Shown here in pieces: positions 22,955 to 29,670 of a stretch of 39,662 nt of DNA (its first letter is position 1; each line of letters opens with the position of its first letter). The translations under genes and the position numbers were made by a program. Location: positions 1 through 39,662 of the forward strand of contig DATEHQ010000047.1 of NCBI GenBank assembly GCA_035279525.1, given 5' to 3'. The notes below the pieces were generated by a model, which saw only the letters and a list, made by a program, of their open reading frames with translations, was not told the origin of the DNA and searched no databases. This stretch comes from DATEHQ01 sp035279525 (lineage in GTDB: Bacteria > Chloroflexota > Dormibacteria > Dormibacterales > Dormibacteraceae).

Positions 22955-24616
22955 TTGGCGCGCACCCCCCTGCTGAGACGGTTCCAGGAGCTCGTCGGCG
23001 ATTTCAAGGAGGCTGAGCGGACTGGGCGGTCAGTCGAATCTGTCCAGGCCGAGCGTCGCCAGGATCGCCTGTCGCGAAGGGATTTCCTCAAGGTCACCGG
23101 CGCGACCGTCGCGGCGGCCGCTTTGAGCGGTAATGCCTTGACGGCACTCGCCGGGACCCGGCGAGCCTCTGCTCAGCAGGGACGGATCGCCATCATCGGC
23201 GGCGGCATAGCGGGCCTCAACGCGGCCCTGACGCTCCAGGACGCCGGCATCGCCTCGACCGTGTACGAAGCTTCCGGCCGAGTCGGCGGGCGCATGCATT
23301 CGGACACGACGTCGTGGCTGAACGGGCAGACCAGCGAGCACTGCGGCGAGCTGATCGACACGGGCCACACGACCATCCTCTCGCTGGCGCAGCGCTTCAA
23401 CCTCGAGACCGTCGACCTCCACGCGGCCGAGCCGCCCGGCTCGACCGAGACCTACTTCTTCGGCGGCCGGTACTACCCAGCGACCGAGGCCAACGAGGAC
23501 TTCCAGCCTGTCTACAACCGTTTGGTAGCCGACAACAACGCCGCGCCCTTCCCAACCCTCTACAACAGCTTTACCGAGGCCGGATACGACCTCGACCACA
23601 TGAGCCTCTACCAGTGGATCGAGACCAGGGTGCCCGGCGGGCACGGCTCGAAGCTCGGCCAGCTGCTCGACGTCGCGTACAACATCGAGTACGGCAACGT
23701 GACCACCGAGCAGAGCGCACTCAACATCGTCTATCTGCTCTTCAACACCAACCAGTTCGTGGTTTTCGGCGCGTCTGACGAGCGCTTTCACATCAAGGGT
23801 GGCAACGAGCGGCTGCCGAGAGCCATCGCGGCGGCCCTCCCGTCAGGCAGCGTGAAGCTGAACAACAAGCTGACCCGCATCGTGCACAACGCAGACAACA
23901 CGTACACCCTGACCTTCCAGGCCCCAGAGGGATCGGTGGACCGGGTGGTCGACCGGGTGGTCATGACCATCCCGTTCTCGGTCCTCCGGACCATCGTCGA
24001 CGACGACGCGGATTTCCGTGCCGCCGGCTTCGACACCCGCAAGCAGACCGCGATCAACCAGCTCGGATATGGCAAGAACGCCAAGCTGCAGCTGCAGTTC
24101 AACGACCGCCTCTGGGATCAGCACGGGCCCTGGGGGAACAGCACCGGTACGAGCTACGCCGACACCGGGTACCAGAACGGATGGGACGTGACGCGTGCCC
24201 AGACCGGCGGCACCGGCATCATGGTCGACTACACGGGAGGCGGCGTGCCGCTGGCCTCCTTCACGGGAGACGCCGACGATCCGCAGGTCGTGGCCCAGTT
24301 CGCCCGGACCTTCTTGAGCCAGATCGAACCCGTCTTCCCCGGCATCAGCGCGCAGTGGAACGGACGCGCGACCCTCGACGTGCCGCTCAACAATCCCTTC
24401 CTGCTCGGCTCGTACTCCTACTGGAAGGTCGGCCAGTACACGTTGTTCAGCGGTTACGAAGGCGCCCGGCAGCCAGACCCGACGACAGGCAAGTGCCACT
24501 TCGCGGGCGAGCACTGCTCGACCAACTTCCAGGGCTTCATGGAGGGTGGGGCGGAGGAGGGCGCCCGGGCGGCCAACGAGATCCTCAGCGACTACAAGGC
24601 CGGGATCTTTCCGTGA
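22955..24616 (+). CDS. Tat-exported flavin-containing amine oxidase
   Basis: 553 residues from TTG 22955, chosen because AGGAGGTAAG sits 4 bases upstream. A twin-arginine signal SRRDFLKVTGATVAAAALSG starts at residue 40, after an unusually long charged n-region. The FAD loop IAIIGGGIAGLNAAL follows at about residue 75, then YEASGRVGGRM, and the C-terminal flavin motif is HFAGEHCSTNFQGFMEGG. This is the layout of the monoamine/L-amino-acid oxidase family; products would be aldehyde or keto acid, ammonia and hydrogen peroxide outside the membrane. The substrate is not identifiable. Its 3' end overlaps the convergent TrmB-like gene by 25 bases, so the two transcripts are partly antisense. Confidence 0.9.
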   Translation: MARTPLLRRFQELVGDFKEAERTGRSVESVQAERRQDRLSRRDFLKVTGATVAAAALSGNALTALAGTRRASAQQGRIAIIGGGIAGLNAALTLQDAGIASTVYEASGRVGGRMHSDTTSWLNGQTSEHCGELIDTGHTTILSLAQRFNLETVDLHAAEPPGSTETYFFGGRYYPATEANEDFQPVYNRLVADNNAAPFPTLYNSFTEAGYDLDHMSLYQWIETRVPGGHGSKLGQLLDVAYNIEYGNVTTEQSALNIVYLLFNTNQFVVFGASDERFHIKGGNERLPRAIAAALPSGSVKLNNKLTRIVHNADNTYTLTFQAPEGSVDRVVDRVVMTIPFSVLRTIVDDDADFRAAGFDTRKQTAINQLGYGKNAKLQLQFNDRLWDQHGPWGNSTGTSYADTGYQNGWDVTRAQTGGTGIMVDYTGGGVPLASFTGDADDPQVVAQFARTFLSQIEPVFPGISAQWNGRATLDVPLNNPFLLGSYSYWKVGQYTLFSGYEGARQPDPTTGKCHFAGEHCSTNFQGFMEGGAEEGARAANEILSDYKAGIFP

Positions 24617-25419
24617 GCTCCGCCGGCAACCTCGAAATCGATCCCTGATTCCCAGTACGCGTTGAACGCCGTGCGCAGGACCGAGGCGAGCGACGGATGG
24701 TCGACGACCATGATGGTCAGATCTGAGCCGCTCGCCACAGGGTCCCGCATGCCGAACATGACGATGGCGGCGTCGATGATGACGAGCTTCAGCGGCAGCT
24801 CCTGAACCACCCGGGCGCGTTCCCCCGCCTTGAGGAACCTCAGGACCGCCTGGACGCTGGGCGGGTCCTCGAAGATCGACTCCTCGTAGAGGCTGCGAGC
24901 CTCGACACGGCGTGCGACCTCGAGACCCTGCAGGTTGTCCTCGGGCGCCTTCGCGTAGGGCGGTTTCGTGAACACGAGGATCTCCCGTCTCGCTGCGGCC
25001 TGGAGCTCGTCGAACCGCACGTTGATCGCGCCTGGCTCGCGCAGGACCTCGATGTACTGCAGGGGATCGGTGTGGCGCTGGCCGTCGGCATACGCCTCGG
25101 CCAGCAGTGACTCCACGCGGGCCGCACTCACCTCGAGCTCGCTCAGCTCCTGCCGCCGCGACGAGAGGAGCCGCTCGATGGCGAGAGCGGGCCGTGTGGC
25201 CGCGTACTTGATCACGCCTCCGGGCCGCGCCACGGCGAGGCCCTTGCTGACCAGGCTCTCCAGGACGTCGTAGATCCGCTGCCTCGGCAGCTCGGCCTGC
25301 CGCGCCACCTGCGCGGCCGTGAACGAGTCTCGGCCGACCAGCGCCACGTAGGCCCTGGCCTCGTACGTCGTGAGGCCGAGCCGGGTCAGCTGCGCGGGCA
25401 GGGATTCGCTGTCATTCAC
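24592..25419 (-). CDS. TrmB-family transcriptional regulator
   Basis: 275 residues. Residues about 8-75 are a winged helix-turn-helix of TrmB type (LTTYEARAYVALVGRDSFTA, then ARQAELPRQRIYDVLESLVSKG), followed by a coiled-coil helix (RRQELSELEVSAARVESLL) and a C-terminal ligand-binding-like domain with a phospholipase-D-like look (EILVFTKPPYAK, IIDAAIVMFGM). TrmB regulators are best known as sugar-responsive repressors or activators, mostly in Archaea. It is divergent from the secreted Asp-box protein gene; the 135 bases between them hold a promoter and operator-like repeats, so it probably controls that gene, itself or both. Its 3' end overlaps the amine oxidase gene by 25 bases. Confidence 0.87.
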   Translation of the reverse strand: MNDSESLPAQLTRLGLTTYEARAYVALVGRDSFTAAQVARQAELPRQRIYDVLESLVSKGLAVARPGGVIKYAATRPALAIERLLSSRRQELSELEVSAARVESLLAEAYADGQRHTDPLQYIEVLREPGAINVRFDELQAAARREILVFTKPPYAKAPEDNLQGLEVARRVEARSLYEESIFEDPPSVQAVLRFLKAGERARVVQELPLKLVIIDAAIVMFGMRDPVASGSDLTIMVVDHPSLASVLRTAFNAYWESGIDFEVAGGAHGKIPAL

Positions 25420-25439
25420 TTGGCGGCCACCTTACCAAA

Positions 25440-25469
25440 TTGACACCCCTATCAGTGGTGTGTTATACA
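25440..25469 (+). promoter_or_regulatory. Promoter of the secreted Asp-box protein gene
   Basis: TTGACA (25440-25445, perfect -35) is followed after 18 bases by TATACA (25464-25469, 4/6 match to -10). The expected start is near 25476, about 80 bases before the ATG at 25555. The -35 overlaps one operator-like half-site and the start point overlaps another. Confidence 0.75.
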
Positions 25470-25488
25470 CGCAGCACACCACGGTGTG
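25443..25488. promoter_or_regulatory. Operator-like array of ACACC/GGTGT half-sites
   Basis: Two inverted repeats share the same half-site: ACACC (25443-25447) with GGTGT (25457-25461), spacing 9, and ACACC (25476-25480) with GGTGT (25483-25487), spacing 2; the second extends to the perfect CACACC-AC-GGTGTG (25475-25488). One pair covers the -35 and spacer, the other the transcription start. A repressor dimer bound to both would block the promoter. The TrmB-like protein encoded next door is the obvious candidate. Confidence 0.6.
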
Positions 25489-25505
25489 TGGTGGCATCAG
25501 AACCA

Positions 25506-25526
25506 GCGACATTTTGAAGATGTCGC
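25506..25526 (+). other. 5' UTR hairpin before the secreted Asp-box protein gene
   Basis: GCGACAT (25506-25512) pairs with ATGTCGC (25520-25526) around TTTGAAG. It ends 17 bases before the Shine-Dalgarno TAGGAGGGT, so it leaves translation initiation free; it may stabilise the message. Confidence 0.45.
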
Positions 25527-25554
25527 GCTGCGGGGGAAACGCTAGGAGGGTCAG

Positions 25555-28002
25555 ATGGTGGTTCGCTTGCGCCGTCTCGTCGCGCTGGTCGGTGGAGTCA
25601 TTCTGGTCGGGGCGTTATCCGGTGGCGGGACGCCGCTGGCCGCCTCGGCGTCGAGCGGACCCACCTTCGGAAACCCGACGATCAGCGGGGTCCAGGGCAC
25701 CGGGTTCGAGCAGGACCTTCGGATCGACCGCGCCGGACGGATCTACACGAGCGCGCCGGGTTCATTGTCTTCGACCATCTCGTACGTCAATCGGTCTTTC
25801 GATGGCGGCCAGACCTTCAAATGGGTCGCGGGCGCGGTGCAACCGTTCGGCAAGCCGACCACCTGCGCCGGCGGCGGCGACTCGGAGCTGGCCACCGACA
25901 GCGCGAACAACCTCTATCTGGCCGACCTCACCCTCGCGAACTTCAGCACCGCCCGCTCCGGCGACCACGGCCGCACCTTCGCGCCGTTCACATGCGCGTC
26001 GACGCCAATCGCACCGGTCGATCGCCAGTGGTACGCGGTCGACGGCAACCCCACGGCCGGCGGCTCGATCACGCTGACCTACGACTTCGCACCCAACCTG
26101 GCCGGTCTTCCGGACCCGACGTGCAGCTCCAACAACCGCGTCGTCTTCGCCCGGTCACCGATTCCGGCGCATGGCACGACGGTCGTCGACCCGGCCACAG
26201 CCGGCATTCTCTTCGGCCCGAACCAGATCATCAACACCGATCCCTGCAACGAAGGGATCATGGGCAATGACGAGATCTTCAATTACGGCGGTGTCAAGCG
26301 AGCGTTCGTGGTCCACGACAACCAGAACCTCGACACCATCCTGATGGGACGCTGCGACCTCGCCGACTTCACGGTCTCGCCGACCGGCTACGACAACTGC
26401 CAGGACTTGGTCGTTTCGCACTTCCCAGGATTCATCACGGGCGCCAACTTCCCGACTATGGGTGTCGACCGCGCGGGGCACCTCTTCGCCGTGTGGGAGC
26501 AGGCACCGTACGACAGCGTTGCAGGAATGGTCACGGGTGACACCCTTCTCTACTACTCGGTCTCCAGGGACCAGGGCAACACCTGGACCCCGGCCGTTCA
26601 GCTTCAGACACCCAATCTGCACAACAACGTCTTCGCGTGGGCGGCCGCCGGCGACAACGGACGCGTGGACGTCGCCTGGTACGGCACGCCGGCCGTGGCG
26701 CCGAACCCGAGCCAGGGGCCCGACTCCGTGCATGGCTACTGGAGCCTCTACCTCGACCAGTCGCTGAACTTCACGAGCGCATCACCGACGTGGACCGGGC
26801 CCATCCTGGCCAGCGAGCACTTCATCCACCTCGGCTCGATGTTCACGTTGATCGGCCACCAGACCGGGGACCGAACGCTTGGCGACTTCATCCAGCTGCG
26901 CATCGGGTCCCAGGGCGAGGCGAACATCTCGTATGCGGATTCGAACAGCATCGACGAGCTCGACGCGCAGGCCGCCTTCGTCCGGCAGAACGGCGGCCCC
27001 AGCCTGTACGGGTCCGTCGGCACCGTGCACCTTGCGCCGGAGCGCTTCAATTCCGTCCAGGTCGGACGGCACTCGGCGACATTCGACAGCGCCGGGGTGT
27101 CGAGCGCCAGCCAGCCGAATCTCGAGATCCTCGGCTCGCAGATGCGCCTCGTCAACTCGGGTCAGACCCTGCAGATCAAGATGCAGGTGGCCGATCTGAC
27201 AACCCTCGCGCCGAGGCCTGATGCGGGCGGGTCGACGCTTGCCTGGTCGACCCAGTGGAAGGTGCCGTCGGGCACCGACCCCAACGGCGGCAAGTTCTTC
27301 CACGCTTACATGCAGTCGATTGGAGGCGCGGCTCCGACATTTGCCGTCGGTGAGAACGCCATCCAGCAGGAGGGCGGCGGCCTCCTGGCGACGTACCCGG
27401 GATCCACGATGGTGACGGGGTCCTACACCGCGACCGCGCCCGGCGTGATCACGATCAACGTGCCGGTGGCGGACGTCACCGAGCCCGGCGCGCTGAACAC
27501 AACCCTCTACAGCGTGACCAGCGCCAGCTTCTCCCTCGCCGGCACCGCCGATGGGCCGAACCTCAACGGCATAGGCGGCGTCCCGTTCAACCTCGTCGAC
27601 ACCGCGCCCGCCTATGACTTCAATCCGTCTCAGACGACACCCGTTTTCAGCAGCTGCCACGAGCAGGACGGCGATGGGACCATGCGGGGCCAGCACGGCG
27701 GCTCGGCGACCTTCCACTCGGACGAGGATTCGTGCGATGACGGCGCTCCGAATGGCGAGCAGTTCAACGACCCGGGCGCGGGTGAGGCGTTCTACTCGAC
27801 GGTCACGAGCTCGGTCGTCTACGACGACGTGATGGGAACCGTGTCGATCATCGGAGAGGGTGTGGCCAATGGCACGCCGGTGGCCTTCACCATTGTCGAG
27901 ACCGAGGCGACCGCGTTGTCGGGCGCGCGCTACGCGATCAGCCTCAGCGACGGATACGTCAACGGTGGCGACCTGGTCAGCGGGACGATCCGCCTGGCCT
28001 GA
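25555..28002 (+). CDS. Secreted protein with Asp-box (BNR/sialidase-like) repeats
   Basis: 815 residues, exported through an N-terminal signal peptide (RLRRLVALVGGVILVGALSG, cleavage likely near residue 32). Three Asp-box repeats are visible: SFDGGQTF (about 81-88), SGDHGRTF (about 135-142) and SRDQGNTW (about 337-344), typical of sialidase-like beta-propellers. The RIP motif and catalytic Glu/Tyr of true sialidases were not identified, so enzymatic activity is not claimed. Residues about 500-815 form a separate beta-rich region with an acidic Cys-containing stretch (HSDEDSCDDGAPNG). The start is fixed by TAGGAGGGTCAG before ATG 25555. Expressed from the promoter at 25440, with operator repeats, and ended by the terminator at 28028. 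Substrate may be a polysaccharide, given the TrmB-like neighbour; inference. Confidence 0.82.
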   Translation: MVVRLRRLVALVGGVILVGALSGGGTPLAASASSGPTFGNPTISGVQGTGFEQDLRIDRAGRIYTSAPGSLSSTISYVNRSFDGGQTFKWVAGAVQPFGKPTTCAGGGDSELATDSANNLYLADLTLANFSTARSGDHGRTFAPFTCASTPIAPVDRQWYAVDGNPTAGGSITLTYDFAPNLAGLPDPTCSSNNRVVFARSPIPAHGTTVVDPATAGILFGPNQIINTDPCNEGIMGNDEIFNYGGVKRAFVVHDNQNLDTILMGRCDLADFTVSPTGYDNCQDLVVSHFPGFITGANFPTMGVDRAGHLFAVWEQAPYDSVAGMVTGDTLLYYSVSRDQGNTWTPAVQLQTPNLHNNVFAWAAAGDNGRVDVAWYGTPAVAPNPSQGPDSVHGYWSLYLDQSLNFTSASPTWTGPILASEHFIHLGSMFTLIGHQTGDRTLGDFIQLRIGSQGEANISYADSNSIDELDAQAAFVRQNGGPSLYGSVGTVHLAPERFNSVQVGRHSATFDSAGVSSASQPNLEILGSQMRLVNSGQTLQIKMQVADLTTLAPRPDAGGSTLAWSTQWKVPSGTDPNGGKFFHAYMQSIGGAAPTFAVGENAIQQEGGGLLATYPGSTMVTGSYTATAPGVITINVPVADVTEPGALNTTLYSVTSASFSLAGTADGPNLNGIGGVPFNLVDTAPAYDFNPSQTTPVFSSCHEQDGDGTMRGQHGGSATFHSDEDSCDDGAPNGEQFNDPGAGEAFYSTVTSSVVYDDVMGTVSIIGEGVANGTPVAFTIVETEATALSGARYAISLSDGYVNGGDLVSGTIRLA

Positions 28003-28027
28003 TCAACCGGCTCCGGGGTGGGGTGAG

Positions 28028-28058
28028 GGCCGACCTCCGATGGCGGAGGTCGGCCTTT
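28028..28058 (+). terminator. Strong rho-independent terminator
   Basis: GGCCGACCTCCG (28028-28039) and CGGAGGTCGGCC (28044-28055) form a perfect 12-bp stem with loop ATGG, followed by TTTG. The T-run is short but the stem is very stable. It ends the secreted protein transcript, 28 bases before the convergent MFS gene. Confidence 0.85.
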
Positions 28059-28085
28059 GCCTATAGCGCGCTTCGACCGGGTCGA

Positions 28086-29258
28086 TCAGACGCCCTGGTG
28101 CTGCTCGTCCGGAATCTTCAACGGCAGCGACATCCATGCCATCACGCCCGCGGCCACCACGCCAGGCACGAACGCCAGCACCGCGCGACCGCTGGCGTCC
28201 CACAGCGTGCCGGCGATGATCGGCACCGCAAACGCGACCGCGTACTGAAAGGTGAAGATGGCCGCGCTCATGCGGTGCACGTCGCCGGGAGCGGCCAGGC
28301 GAGGCGGCAGCGTCAGCACGACCACCAGGGCCAGGGCGGCGGCAAACCCGAGCACAAACGTCCACACGAGGAAGGCGGGCCCGGGCGTGATCAGCAGGCC
28401 CACCTGCGCCACCGCCATGATGACGCTCGAGCCGATGAAACCCCTGCGGCCGGTGAGGATGCGGGGCCACAAGGCGACGATCGGCGCGGTCAGGAGCTGC
28501 GCCCCGTTGAGCAGCGCGAGCGCGGGCCCGATCAGCTGCGGCCGGCCGGTCTGGTCGAGAAAGTCGGGGATGTAGGCGTTGGTTCCGAAGTAGACGGCTG
28601 AGGCCATACCCATCACGATCCCGATGCGAACAGCCTGGCCGTGGCGCCAGCTCGGCCACCATCGGGTCGTCGCAGCCGGCCTCGAAGCGCGCGGGGACGC
28701 GAACATGGCGATCGCCACGCCGCTGAGCAGCACGACCACCGACCACTCGGCCAGCGCCCAGCGCCAGTCGCCGTGCGCGACCTGCAGCGCACCCACCGGC
28801 GTGGTCAGCGACGTGGGCAGCGTCTCGCCGATCAGGATGCCGTTGCTGTAGACGGCCGTCGCGACGGCGATCCGGCCCGGGAACCAGTCGCGCACGAGCG
28901 AGGGAAACGCGGGTTGGCTCACCGCCACACCGACGCCCATGAGCAGGGTCGAGGTGAACAGCACGGGAGCGCTCGGCCCCAAACCGCGCAGCGCGCCGAA
29001 GACCGCGACGCCGCCCAGGCCGACCATGAGGGCGCCGCGGACGCCGAGCCTGGCGATCAGCAGCGACCCGGGCACGGCCGCGAGCGCGAGCAGGAGCACG
29101 GGCAGTGCGACCAGCGCGCCGACGGCCTTCTCGTCGAGGTGCAGCGCGCGGTGGATGAGCGGCACGAGCGGCGGCACGGCCAGGATGGTGATCCGCAGGT
29201 CGACCCCGCCGAGCCACAGCAAGAGCAGCCGTATCCAGTCGCGCCGGGTGAGCTTCAT
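28086..29258 (-). CDS. MFS transporter, CynX/NimT-like
   Basis: 390 residues with about 12 hydrophobic helices. Family-like features are the loop between helices 2 and 3 (GSLLIARLGVRGALMVG) and the segment VGVAVSQPAFPSLVRDWFPGR (here quoted only as QPAFPSLVRDWFPGR), typical of the CynX/NimT subgroup of cyanate/nitroimidazole-type transporters. The substrate cannot be deduced. It starts 32 bases from the divergent DsrE-family gene and ends convergent to the secreted protein gene. Cytoplasmic membrane protein, likely small-anion or drug exchange. Confidence 0.88.
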   Translation of the reverse strand: MKLTRRDWIRLLLLWLGGVDLRITILAVPPLVPLIHRALHLDEKAVGALVALPVLLLALAAVPGSLLIARLGVRGALMVGLGGVAVFGALRGLGPSAPVLFTSTLLMGVGVAVSQPAFPSLVRDWFPGRIAVATAVYSNGILIGETLPTSLTTPVGALQVAHGDWRWALAEWSVVVLLSGVAIAMFASPRASRPAATTRWWPSWRHGQAVRIGIVMGMASAVYFGTNAYIPDFLDQTGRPQLIGPALALLNGAQLLTAPIVALWPRILTGRRGFIGSSVIMAVAQVGLLITPGPAFLVWTFVLGFAAALALVVVLTLPPRLAAPGDVHRMSAAIFTFQYAVAFAVPIIAGTLWDASGRAVLAFVPGVVAAGVMAWMSLPLKIPDEQHQGV

Positions 29259-29290
29259 CGATACGAGCCGCTCATGGACTGCCCATACTG

Positions 29291-29659
29291 ATGCTGGTGC
29301 CAGGCCTTCTGATCGTCGCCGCCACCGGGCCGGAAGACCCGACGCGCGCCACCATTCCCTTCCACATCGCGGTCAACGGGGCGAAGCCGCAGGGGATCGA
29401 GGTGGCGATCGCGCTGGCGGGCGATGCTGCGGAGCTCGTCAAGCCGGACGTGATCGCGAACGTGGTCGGCGTGGGCATACCGCCGCTGCGCGAGCTGTTC
29501 GACAAGTGCCTCGAACGGGAGGTGCGCGTATATGTTTGAAAGGGCTGCGCTGAGGCCCGTGGGGTCTTGCCGGCGATGCTGACGCCCAATGCTTCGTTCA
29601 TCACGCCGCCAGACCTCGCCCGTTTGACGATGGAGGCCGACAGGGTCCTCAGCTTCTAG
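29291..29659 (+). CDS. DsrE-family protein with in-frame TGA, candidate selenoprotein (U-x-x-C)
   Basis: 122 residues if the TGA at 29537-29539 is read as selenocysteine at position 83; otherwise an 82-residue truncated product. The first part (LLIVAATGPEDPTRATIPFH) is the DsrE/DsrF sulfur-transfer fold. In family members I know, the strand VYV is followed by CxxCxxARG; here VYV is followed by TGA and then KGCAEARGV, and the frame continues with typical family sequence (FITPPDLARLTMEADRVLSF) to TAG at 29657. So the TGA replaces exactly the first Cys of a redox CxxC. A hairpin follows the TGA at SECIS distance. Alternative: a pseudogene or sequencing error changing TGT/TGC to TGA. Divergent from the MFS gene; start ATG 29291. 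Confidence 0.75.
29553..29567 (+). promoter_or_regulatory. Candidate bacterial SECIS hairpin
   Basis: Six pairs, AGGCCC (29553-29558) with GGGTCT (29562-29567) including one G-T, close a GTG loop that begins 20 bases after the TGA. Bacterial SECIS elements have an apical loop with G in the first two positions, about 16-37 bases after the UGA; both conditions hold. T29551 could bulge, with G29552 pairing T29568 and C29550 pairing G29569. Small GC-rich hairpins are common in such DNA, so this alone is weak evidence. Confidence 0.45.
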
Positions 29660-29670
29660 CGCTTGTTCGG

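Noticed and set aside
29291..29539. Reading the DsrE-family gene simply as a complete 82-residue protein
   Set aside because: Stopping at the TGA would remove the redox Cys region while the frame beyond keeps family sequence to a later TAG; truncation is less likely than recoding, though a nonsense mutation is not excluded.
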